Shown here piece after piece: positions 1 to 7,138 of a stretch of 24,843 nucleotides of DNA. The notes under the pieces were generated by a model. It was not told where the DNA came from. It did not search any database and saw only the letters and a list, made by a program, of their open reading frames with translations. A program made the position numbers and the translations under genes. The stretch is from Nevskia sp. (lineage in GTDB: Bacteria; Pseudomonadota; Gammaproteobacteria; Nevskiales; Nevskiaceae): the NCBI GenBank assembly GCA_023229645.1, contig JALNYU010000033.1, positions 1 through 24,843 on the forward strand. The letters are read 5' to 3'. Each line of letters opens with the position of its first letter. The first letter of the stretch is position 1.

Positions 1-1
1 G

Positions 2-122
2 GCTGGCGGCCCAAAAGGGCACGCTGTGTGGGTGGTACCCACAGTTTGCTCGGTCGCCAGCTTTCTTCATAGACTCAAGCACTTGCCTACGCAGTCCCGC
101 TGCCGGTAGCTTAAGGAAGTGC
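2..122. repeat. Two adjacent stem-loop structures of unknown type
   Basis: The first structure spans 2-61. Outer arms GCTGGCG (2-8) and CGCCAGC (55-61) enclose two hairpins: GCCC/GGGC with an AAAA loop (9-20) and TGTGGGT/ACCCACA with a GGT loop (27-43). The second spans 79-122. It has outer arms GCACTT/AAGTGC and inner arms CTAC/GTAG and GCAG/CTGC around a short loop. These pairings are read directly from the sequence. I do not recognise the element. A REP-type palindrome, part of a structured RNA, or the end of a mobile element cut by the window edge are all possible. Confidence 0.5.
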
Positions 123-127
123 CATTC

Positions 128-443
128 GGGTCAGACTGGAATTGTCCACTATTTATCTTGCATAATCTCAGTCTGCGCCTATTAATGAGCATTCGACGGC
201 AGCAAGGCCAAAGACCTGCACCCGCAAACCACCGCGATGAAGGCCCGAATCGACAGCCGTGAAGGGCGATTACTGTACAGCCGGCGCCTCAGCATCGTCG
301 AACCGGTCTTCGGCAATCTGCACAATCACCACCTATGCCGCTTCACGCTCAGAGCCCGACGCAAGGTCGACGCACAGTGGAAGCTGTTTGCCTTGGTGCA
401 CAACGTACAAAAGCTGCAAGGCAAGGCGCCATAATGCACCTAG
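128..443 (+). repeat. Direct repeat, left copy (316 bp)
   Basis: This segment recurs in the same orientation at 24405-24720, with no indels and about 18 mismatches by eye (about 94% identity). The repeat starts at GGGTCAGACTGGAATT, includes about 61 bp that is not transposase coding, then the transposase C-terminus, and ends at CCTAG just past the stop codon. Sequences on both sides of the two copies differ. Confidence 0.9.
189..434 (+). pseudogene. IS1182-family transposase, C-terminal fragment
   Basis: The reading frame is open from just after a TGA at 186-188 to a TAA at 432-434, giving about 81 codons. It encodes the conserved tail of IS1182-type DDE transposases, with the motifs RIDSREGRLLYSRR, VEPVFGNLH and RFTLRARRKV followed by QWKLFALVHNVQKL. 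In this family the VEPVFGN motif holds the last catalytic glutamate region. A full protein is roughly 450-500 residues, so only the last sixth remains. An ATG at 237 allows a 65-aa product, but there is no sign that it is expressed. A second copy at 24466-24711 has an extra internal stop. The identification is firm at family level. Confidence 0.85.
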
Positions 444-614
444 CAAAGCCGGAACCGGTAGGATATCGTCCAACACGGCCCTGCCACCGCCGAGGCCGGC
501 CACACAATGGAGTCGTCAGATGATTGCGTTCCGATCAAACAACGCGGGATCAGAACCGATCACCGCTTTCGCGCATTCTAGTGAAAGCGCTGGCGGGCAT
601 TTTCTACAGACTCG

Positions 615-1310
615 TTAAGTGCTATCGCGTAGTCGATAGCCGACGCCGGGTTCGGTGATGATCAGCGTCGGTTGCTCAGGGTCGACCTCGAGTTTGCCGC
701 GCAGTTGCCGGATGTAGACCCGCAAGTAGGCGACGTCTTCGACGTTTTCCTGACCCCAGACTTCGCGGAGTAAGTGCCGATGTGTCAGCACTTTGCCGGC
801 ATGAACGACCAATTGCTGCAGGATGCTGTATTCCTTAGGCGATAACTTTACGTCTAGGCTGTCGCGCTGCACTGTCCGGCGGACGAGGTCTACGCTCAGC
901 CCGCCGGCGGTAAACAGAGGCTTGCCGCCCTGGTCTTGCACACGGTGGCGCAATGCGGCGCGGATGCGCGCCATTAGTTCTTCCACGCTAAACGGTTTGG
1001 TCACGTAATCATCGGCGCCGGCATCTAACGCGGTAACTTTGCCGCCATCGTCGCCGCGGCTTGAGAGCACGATGATCGGTTGCGGCAGTGCTGGCTTCAA
1101 TTGCTCGATGATCCGCAGTCCGTCGCCATCGGGTAGGCCGAGGTCGAGAATCATGACGTCGAATTTTTCGGTTGCGACGCATTGCAGCGTCTCTTTAATG
1201 CTGCCGGCTTCAAGCACGGTATAGCCCTGCACTTTGAGCGTGTTGCGCAGCAGGCGCCGGATCGGCAGTTCGTCGTCGACTATCAAGATACGGCCGGCAT
1301 CGACTGTCAT
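615..1310 (-). CDS. kdpE: KdpE, response regulator of the potassium pump operon
   Basis: KdpE is the cytoplasmic OmpR/PhoB-type regulator that KdpD phosphorylates at low potassium or high osmolarity, after which it activates the kdp operon. The 231-aa protein has the expected two domains. The receiver domain (residues ~7-120) has the acidic pair D12-D13, the phospho-acceptor D56 in ILDLGLP and the conserved lysine in YVTKPF. A C-terminal winged helix (~130-231) contains KLSPKEY, the HLLREVWG recognition region and the terminal GVGYRL. Length is normal for the family. The ATG overlaps the kdpD stop in an ATGA arrangement, so the two are translationally coupled. The stop codon lies one base from the end of an IS1182-type element, but the C-terminus looks natural and not truncated. 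Confidence 0.97.
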   Translation of the reverse strand: MTVDAGRILIVDDELPIRRLLRNTLKVQGYTVLEAGSIKETLQCVATEKFDVMILDLGLPDGDGLRIIEQLKPALPQPIIVLSSRGDDGGKVTALDAGADDYVTKPFSVEELMARIRAALRHRVQDQGGKPLFTAGGLSVDLVRRTVQRDSLDVKLSPKEYSILQQLVVHAGKVLTHRHLLREVWGQENVEDVAYLRVYIRQLRGKLEVDPEQPTLIITEPGVGYRLRDST

Positions 1311-4072
1311 GGCGTATCCGGCTGCCGGGTTTCAGCCGGCAGCTCCGCGACCACTTCTGGCGAAAACTCGATGATGAACTCGGCGCCGCTGCCGTCCGTG
1401 CGGTTGCGGGTGTAAACGCGGCCGCCCATCGCTTCGACAAAGCCGCGGCAGATTGCGAGTCCCAGGCCAGTACCGGAGCGTGCGTGGTCGGCATCTTCGC
1501 GCACGCGGTAAAACTTGTTGAAGACGCGCTGTTGATCGGCCGGCGGAATACCCGGCCCTTCGTCGCGAACCGTGATGACGACGCTGAACTTGTGCCGGCT
1601 TGCGGTGATTTCGATCTGCGTGCCCGGCGGCGAATATTTCGCCGCGTTATCGAGCAAATTAACCAGCACTTGCTCCATCAACACGAAGTCTAGTAACAGC
1701 AACGGTAGATTCGCGGGAATCGACAACTTCAACCGGTGCTGGCTCAACTGCTTTTGCGTGCGTCGGACCGCTGCACCCACCAAGTCCTGCAACTCGCAGG
1801 GCTCGCGTTTTGGTTTTAGTGCGCCTGCGTCAAGCTGTGTCATATCGAGCAGGTTGGCGACATAGCGATTCAAGCGCTCGGCTTCATCCTGGGCATTGGT
1901 CAGCATCTCCTCACGCGCGGCATCGTCGTAAAGCGGGCCATAGCTGCGCAGCGAAGATATCGAGCCGATGATCGACGCCAACGGTGTGCGCAGATCGTGT
2001 GAGATCGAAGTCAACAGCGACGCCCGCAACTTCTCGGTTTCAGCCAGCATCCGCGCTTGATCAACGTCCTTGGCGAGGCGGATACGCTCGGTTGCGATTG
2101 CGGCGAGGTCGGCTAGTGCATCGAGCAGTCGCCGCTCAGCCGGCGCGAGCAGAAAACCGGCAATGTCACGACTCACGCCGACGACGCCGACGCGGCCTTG
2201 GCCAGTGCGTAGCGGCAGGAACAAGCGACGCGCGCCAGGGAGGGTATCGGTGCCGCGGCCAGCGGGCTGATTTTTGTCCCAGCACCATGCGGCGGCGGCC
2301 AGATCGGCTTCGTCTAAGGCGCTGCCGGCTGGGGCGCTGGCGACTTGTAGCAGCTCGCCAGTTTTCGGATGCGGCAGCATTAGAATCGCATCGACGTGCA
2401 GCATGTTTGCGATTTGCGCCGCCGTCGCCGCCATCAACGTATCGAGTTTGCGGATGCCTGCGAGCTTGCGGCTGAACGCAAACAATTCCGCCGTCGTCCG
2501 CGCTTGATCGCGTGCGCTCAGCGACTGCTGGCGCTCGCGCGCCGTTAGTGTGCTGGTGAGCACCGCGACGACCGAGAAGAAAATAAGCGCTAGCACCTGA
2601 CCGGGGTTGGCGACAGTAAAGCCATACAACGGCTCGGTAAAAAAGAAGTTGTAACTCAACGTACTCAAGCACGACGCGAACAGTGACGGCCCGAGGCCAT
2701 AGCGCATCGCGCTCCACAACACCGATGCGAGAAACACGAGCGAGATATTGGGTACATCCACCAACGCAACCACGGCACGACCGAGCAAGGTAGCGCCGGC
2801 CACCATCAGCGCGGTGTTGCCGTAGGTCAGTATCGTTTCGCGCAGTCGGTGTTCCGAATGCTCGGTAATCGCGTCGTTGGCGGTGTCGGTGCTTGGCGTG
2901 TGGGCGCTGTCGTCTGCGGGTAGGGGCGCATCTTCGGCGAGAATGTGGATATTGATGCCGCTCGCCCGCTCGACTAAATCCTGCACCACCGAGCCGTGCA
3001 AAGGTTTAAACCACCACGGCCGGACTGATTTGCCAACGATGATTTGCGTGATGTTGTTGTCACGCGCGTAGTGCGTCACATCGTCGGCGATGCGCCGGCT
3101 GCCGGGCAGCGTCAGTGTTTCGGCGCCCAATGATTCCGCGAGCCGCAGCGTGTCGGCGACGCGCTCCCGCTGTTTGCCGCTGAGTTGGTGCGTGCGCGCA
3201 GTTTCCACGTACACGGCAAACCACGGTGCATTGAGGCGATCGGCAACACGCTTGGCACGCCGCACCAGTTCAGCCGCAGCGGGATATTCGTTGATGCAGA
3301 CCAACACGCGTTCGCTGGCGGCCCACGGCCCGCGAATCGCGTGCTTGCGCATGTAATGGCGCATTTGGTCGTCAACGCGTTCGGCCGTGCGGCGTAGTGC
3401 CAGCTCGCGCAGTGCGGTCAAATTGCCTTGCTTGAAGTAGTGACGCAGCGCTTGCTGGGCCTGCTCACCCGCATAAACCTTCCCTTCGTTTAGCCGTTGA
3501 ATCAGTTCCTGCGGCGTGAGATCAACCACTTCAACGTCGTCAGCGGTGTCGAAAATCCGGTCCGGCACCGTTTCGCGGATGCGCACCTGGGTGATGCGCG
3601 CGACGACATCATTCAGGCTTTCGATGTGCTGGATGTTCAGCGTGGTATAGACATCGATCCCCGCCGCGAGTAGTTCTTCGATGTCTTGATAGCGCTTCGG
3701 GTGGCGTGAGCCTTCGGCATTGGTATGGGCCAACTCATCGACCAATACCAGCTGCGGCCGACGCTGCAAAATGCCATCGAGGTCCATCTCGTCCAGCGCC
3801 CGGCCTTTATATGGCATTGCTCGTCGCGGCAGCACCTCCAGACCTTGCATTAGTGCCTGGGTTTCTTCACGGCCATGGGTCTCGACCACACCAATGACGA
3901 CGTTGATCCCGTCTGAGGCTTTTTTGCGGGCGGCAAGCAGCATCTCGTAGGTTTTGCCAACGCCCGGTGCCGCACCGAGAAAGATTTTCAGCTTGCCGCG
4001 CTGCTCCCGATGCGCGTCTTCGAGCAGCGCCTCGGGCGATGGACGACTTTCAGTAGGCGTTGGGTTAGGCAT
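1307..4072 (-). CDS. kdpD: KdpD, potassium/turgor sensor histidine kinase
   Basis: KdpD is the inner-membrane sensor kinase and phosphatase for KdpE. The 921-aa protein shows the full family order. The KdpD N-terminal domain has a Walker A loop (GAAPGVGKT, residues 33-41) and a Walker B-like VLVDELAHTN near 109-118. A USP-like domain follows at about 250-375. A cluster of transmembrane segments lies at about 410-510 (DUF4118) and a GAF-like region at about 530-660. The kinase core has the phospho-acceptor H692 in ISHDLRTPLAS, the N box NLLDNAAKYS and the G boxes DEGPGIP and GTGLGLAI. It is the fifth operon member, 132 bp after kdpC and overlapping kdpE by 4 bp. No strong ribosome binding site precedes the ATG at 4072. 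A promoter of its own in the gap to kdpC is possible but not evident. Confidence 0.97.
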   Translation of the reverse strand: MPNPTPTESRPSPEALLEDAHREQRGKLKIFLGAAPGVGKTYEMLLAARKKASDGINVVIGVVETHGREETQALMQGLEVLPRRAMPYKGRALDEMDLDGILQRRPQLVLVDELAHTNAEGSRHPKRYQDIEELLAAGIDVYTTLNIQHIESLNDVVARITQVRIRETVPDRIFDTADDVEVVDLTPQELIQRLNEGKVYAGEQAQQALRHYFKQGNLTALRELALRRTAERVDDQMRHYMRKHAIRGPWAASERVLVCINEYPAAAELVRRAKRVADRLNAPWFAVYVETARTHQLSGKQRERVADTLRLAESLGAETLTLPGSRRIADDVTHYARDNNITQIIVGKSVRPWWFKPLHGSVVQDLVERASGINIHILAEDAPLPADDSAHTPSTDTANDAITEHSEHRLRETILTYGNTALMVAGATLLGRAVVALVDVPNISLVFLASVLWSAMRYGLGPSLFASCLSTLSYNFFFTEPLYGFTVANPGQVLALIFFSVVAVLTSTLTARERQQSLSARDQARTTAELFAFSRKLAGIRKLDTLMAATAAQIANMLHVDAILMLPHPKTGELLQVASAPAGSALDEADLAAAAWCWDKNQPAGRGTDTLPGARRLFLPLRTGQGRVGVVGVSRDIAGFLLAPAERRLLDALADLAAIATERIRLAKDVDQARMLAETEKLRASLLTSISHDLRTPLASIIGSISSLRSYGPLYDDAAREEMLTNAQDEAERLNRYVANLLDMTQLDAGALKPKREPCELQDLVGAAVRRTQKQLSQHRLKLSIPANLPLLLLDFVLMEQVLVNLLDNAAKYSPPGTQIEITASRHKFSVVITVRDEGPGIPPADQQRVFNKFYRVREDADHARSGTGLGLAICRGFVEAMGGRVYTRNRTDGSGAEFIIEFSPEVVAELPAETRQPDTP

Positions 4073-4204
4073 CGTGGTGGCAGTTAGTGGACGCGTATCT
4101 TAGAGCCTGATTGTGGTTTTGTGAGGGTATACGCACGCGCTTCGAAACTGTTGGCCTGTCGCCGCATCGCCGTCAATCGCCACGATGACGTGATCACTGC
4201 CGAC

Positions 4205-4813
4205 TCAGTGAACGGGTGAGAGGCCATCGAGCGCACGATTCAAGGCCAGTACATTGATCACCGGCTCGCCGAGCACGCCGAGCAGTCGCGGCTGCGTGCT
4301 GACGATGATCAAATCGCGCAGCACTTGTGGATCCAGGCCACGTGCTTGCGCGACCCGTGGGACTTGAAACAGTGCCGCCGCCATTGAGATATGAGGATCA
4401 AGACCGCTCGCAGAGGTCGTAACCAACTCCACCGGCACCGCAGCTTCAGGATTTTCGGCGTGCAGCAACGCGGTGTCGGCACGAACACGATCGACCAGGG
4501 CCTGTGCGCTCGGCGCCAAGTTAGACGCACCGGATGCCGCCGCGTTGTAAGGGGACGCCACGGTTTTAGTCGCGTCCGCCGCGTCGCTATCGGTGGTTGC
4601 TGAAGGTCGGCCGTGGAAATAGGCGGGGGCGGCGAAATTTTGGCCGATAAGTGCCGAGCCGATGATCGTTCCTTCGTGTGTGATCAAGCTGCCATTCGCT
4701 TGGTACGGGAATAAGGCTTGAGCCAATCCGGTGATTGCCAGCGGATAGGCGAGCCCGGTTAATAGCGTAAATAATCCCAATAATACAAATGCAGGGCGTA
4801 GTGCATCGCGCAT
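4205..4813 (-). CDS. kdpC: KdpC, potassium-transporting ATPase subunit C
   Basis: KdpC is the small single-span subunit that stabilises KdpA-KdpB and affects ATP binding in the KdpFABC pump. The 202-aa product has an N-terminal transmembrane helix (residues ~7-32, rich in L, A and G, ending ALFPYQANG), then the periplasmic domain. Family signatures include GSALIGQNF, YFHGRPSAT, SGLDPHIS, ARGL and the terminal INVLALNRALD. The ATG at 4813 follows AGGAGA at good spacing. The gene is separated from kdpB by 219 bp, whereas kdpB and kdpC are usually contiguous. That gap is filled by two palindromic repeats, so coupling to kdpB has probably been lost and kdpC relies on its own ribosome binding site. 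Confidence 0.96.
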   Translation of the reverse strand: MRDALRPAFVLLGLFTLLTGLAYPLAITGLAQALFPYQANGSLITHEGTIIGSALIGQNFAAPAYFHGRPSATTDSDAADATKTVASPYNAAASGASNLAPSAQALVDRVRADTALLHAENPEAAVPVELVTTSASGLDPHISMAAALFQVPRVAQARGLDPQVLRDLIIVSTQPRLLGVLGEPVINVLALNRALDGLSPVH

Positions 4814-4833
4814 TAGAATCTCCTAATGGATAA

Positions 4834-4926
4834 TTATTGATTCGGCCACAAAATAGTTGAACGAGGTGCTACGGGGCAATTTGAGATCGCACTTTTTCGA
4901 GACGGCGTGAGTGGCCGAATTAATAA
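4834..4926. repeat. MITE-like palindromic repeat, unit 1
   Basis: This is a 93-bp unit with terminal inverted repeats of 16 bp: TTATTGATTCGGCCAC at 4834-4849 and GTGGCCGAATTAATAA at 4911-4926, with one mismatch when paired. It carries no coding sequence. The interior resembles that of unit 2 on the opposite strand: both share a pattern like CGC-TCTCG-AA-GTGCG-ATCT. The two are therefore related elements in inverted orientation. The size, inverted ends and intergenic position fit a miniature non-autonomous element. No transposase partner is visible in this window. Confidence 0.8.
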
Positions 4927-4944
4927 TAAAATCAAATTGCTTTG

Positions 4945-5039
4945 TTATTGATCCGGCCATTTCTCGCTTTCTCGGAAGTGCGGCATCTGGTTTGGCATTG
5001 AACTGTCTTTATTCAAGCACTTAATGGCCGGATCAATAA
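4945..5039. repeat. MITE-like palindromic repeat, unit 2, overlapping the kdpB stop
   Basis: This is a 95-bp unit with perfect 17-bp terminal inverted repeats: TTATTGATCCGGCCATT at 4945-4961 and AATGGCCGGATCAATAA at 5023-5039. It lies 18 bp from unit 1 in the opposite orientation. Its right-hand repeat reads into kdpB, and the kdpB TGA (5033-5035) lies inside it. The last tyrosine and the stop codon of KdpB therefore come from the repeat. Together the two units account for nearly all of the unusual gap between kdpB and kdpC. Confidence 0.85.
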
Positions 5040-7126
5040 ACGAGGCCAGTAGCGCCAAGCAGCAGGTCGATCAGTTTGATTCCGATAAATGGAACAATCA
5101 GACCGCCAAGACCGTAGATCAACAGATTGCGGCTCAGCATCGTTGCTGCGGCCATCGGCCGATAGCGGACGCCGCGTAGCGCGAGTGGAATCAATGCAAT
5201 GATAATAAGTGCGTTGAAAATGATCGCGGATAGAATCGCGCTTTCGGCGCTGCCAAGTTTCATGATGTTAAGCGCATTTAATTGCGGGTAGAGCCCGGTA
5301 AATAAGGCCGGCACAATCGCAAAATATTTCGCTACGTCGTTGGCAATGGAAAATGTTGTCAGCGCGCCGCGGGTCATTAGCAACTGCTTGCCGATGCCGA
5401 CGATCTCGATCAATTTGGTCGGATCGGAGTCGAGATCCACCATGTTGCCGGCCTCTTTCGCCGCGACCGTGCCGGTTTGCATCGCGACGCCAACATCGGC
5501 TTGGGCCAGCGCCGGAGCGTCGTTGGTGCCGTCGCCGCACATCGCGACGAGCCGGCCGCCGGTTTGCTCTTTGCGGATGAGCGCGAGTTTGTCCTCCGGC
5601 GTTGCCTGCGCGAGAAAATCGTCGACGCCCGCTTCCGCAGCGATCGCGGCGGCGGTTAGTGCGTTGTCGCCGGTGATCATTACCGTCTTAATGCCCATGC
5701 GACGCAGTTCGGCAAAGCGCTCGCGGATGCCGCCTTTAACAATGTCCTTCAGATGCACGATCCCGAGAACGCGGCCGTTTTGCGCTACTGCCAGCGGCGT
5801 GCCGCCGCTACGCGATACGCGTTCGGCAATTATTTTCAACTCTGCTGGAATAGCGCGCGCGCCGCTGTTGCGAATCACGGCGTCGACGATGGATTCCACT
5901 GCGCCTTTGCGGATACGTTGGGCATTGGCGGCGCCTTCTTCGCCGAGATCAACGCCCGACATGCGCGTCTGTGCCGTGAATGGGACGAAGCGCGCTTGCA
6001 GGCCGCTCAAGTCGCGGCCGCGAATGCCGTATTTTTCTTTTGCTAGCACAACAATGCTGCGCCCTTCCGGCGTTTCGTCGGAAAGACTGGCGAGTTGGGC
6101 AGCGTCGGCAAGTGCTTGTTCGGTGACGCCCGGCACTGGTAAAAACTCGGCAGCTTGTCGATTGCCTAGCGTGATCGTGCCGGTTTTGTCGAGCAGCAGC
6201 GTGTTGATGTCGCCAGCGGCTTCGACAGCGCGGCCGGAGACCGCTAGTACATTGAAACGTACGAGGCGGTTCATGCCGGCGATGCCGATTGCAGACAGCA
6301 AGGCTCCGATGGTCGTTGGAATCAAAGTAACAAAAAGTGCCACAAGCACGATGACACTGATTTCGCCCGCCTGATTTCCCGCCGCTGCATAATGCGCAAA
6401 ACTTGGAATGGTCGCCGTCGCAAAAACAAAGATCAGGCTCATGCCGGCGAGTAGAATATTCAGTGCGATCTCATTTGGTGTTTTCTGCCGAGATGCACCT
6501 TCGACCAATGCAATCATTCGGTCGATAAATCCGGCACCTTGTGCGGCGGTGATTCGGACTTTGATCTGATCTGACAAAACGCGCGTACCGCCGGTGACTG
6601 CTGAGCGATCGCCGCCGGATTCGCGAATCACCGGTGCGGATTCGCCCGTTATAGCCGATTCATCGACGGTGGCGACGCCTTCAACGACTTCGCCATCGCC
6701 CGGAATAAGATCGCCTGCAACCACAATAACGAAATCGCCAGGTGCCAGCGCCGTTGCCGGCACCTGTTCAACGCTGGCGAGATCGTGTTTGTCGAGCAAG
6801 CGTTTGGCAATAGCTTGTGTTTTGGTTTGTCGCAGGCTTGCAGCCTGGGCTTTGCCGCGCCCTTCGGCAAGTGCTTCGGCGAAATTTGCAAAGAGCACCG
6901 TGAACCAAAGCCAGACGATAATCTGGCCAGAGAACAGGAGGTGGCCACCGCCTGTTAGGCCATCGCGGAGGAATAGAATTGTCGCCAGCAGGGAAACTAG
7001 AGCAGTTATAAAGATAACTGGATTTTTTGCGAGTGAGCTTGGGCGTAGCTTACGAAAACTTTCCGTGAGCGCTGGGATCAATAGCGATTTTTCAAATAGC
7101 AAATTGGCATCCTTCCGATGGCGCAT
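5033..7126 (-). CDS. kdpB: KdpB, potassium-transporting P-type ATPase catalytic subunit
   Basis: KdpB is the P-type ATPase subunit that hydrolyses ATP to drive potassium uptake through KdpA. With the ATG at 7126 it is 697 aa. It contains the actuator motif DESAITGES, the phosphorylation motif LLDKTGT with D313 as acceptor, a nucleotide-binding region with RKGAVESI, the hinge motif GDGTNDAPAL and paired transmembrane segments at both ends. I chose the ATG at 7126 over the in-frame GTG at 7138 because the sequence ahead of it (GTGGAG) is a suitable ribosome binding site and the GTG overlaps the kdpA end. The protein ends in GLVY, where the final Y and the stop are contributed by a palindromic repeat. 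Length and motifs suggest it is functional. Confidence 0.97.
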   Translation of the reverse strand: MRHRKDANLLFEKSLLIPALTESFRKLRPSSLAKNPVIFITALVSLLATILFLRDGLTGGGHLLFSGQIIVWLWFTVLFANFAEALAEGRGKAQAASLRQTKTQAIAKRLLDKHDLASVEQVPATALAPGDFVIVVAGDLIPGDGEVVEGVATVDESAITGESAPVIRESGGDRSAVTGGTRVLSDQIKVRITAAQGAGFIDRMIALVEGASRQKTPNEIALNILLAGMSLIFVFATATIPSFAHYAAAGNQAGEISVIVLVALFVTLIPTTIGALLSAIGIAGMNRLVRFNVLAVSGRAVEAAGDINTLLLDKTGTITLGNRQAAEFLPVPGVTEQALADAAQLASLSDETPEGRSIVVLAKEKYGIRGRDLSGLQARFVPFTAQTRMSGVDLGEEGAANAQRIRKGAVESIVDAVIRNSGARAIPAELKIIAERVSRSGGTPLAVAQNGRVLGIVHLKDIVKGGIRERFAELRRMGIKTVMITGDNALTAAAIAAEAGVDDFLAQATPEDKLALIRKEQTGGRLVAMCGDGTNDAPALAQADVGVAMQTGTVAAKEAGNMVDLDSDPTKLIEIVGIGKQLLMTRGALTTFSIANDVAKYFAIVPALFTGLYPQLNALNIMKLGSAESAILSAIIFNALIIIALIPLALRGVRYRPMAAATMLSRNLLIYGLGGLIVPFIGIKLIDLLLGATGLVY

Positions 7127-7138
7127 AGTCGTCTCCAC

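Larger units (their letters stand above)
128..613 (+). mobile_element. IS1182-family element remnant, right-hand part (copy A)
   Basis: This stretch holds the 3' end of an IS1182-type transposase and runs to what looks like the right terminal inverted repeat at 597-613. Read on the minus strand from 613 that end is GAGTCTGTAGAAAATGCC. It matches the left end of the other copy (GAGGCTGTAGAAAAACCC from 24027) at 15 of 18 positions. The left boundary at 128 is where similarity to the other copy starts, at GGGTCAGACTGG. Positions 444-613 contain no gene. They hold a 7-bp stem (CGCTTTC at 564-570, GAAAGCG at 583-589) and the terminal repeat. The element lacks the N-terminal and central transposase, so it cannot move by itself. 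Its right end lies one base from the kdpE stop codon. Confidence 0.75.

Noticed and set aside
259..618. Plus-strand open frame of 119 codons overlapping the IS remnant
   Set aside because: It is out of frame with the transposase C-terminus, which explains the coding signal in that region.
5340..6374. Long plus-strand open frame of 344 codons
   Set aside because: It is antisense to kdpB throughout. KdpB has all catalytic motifs, and the antisense product is serine- and arginine-rich low-complexity sequence without a ribosome binding site.
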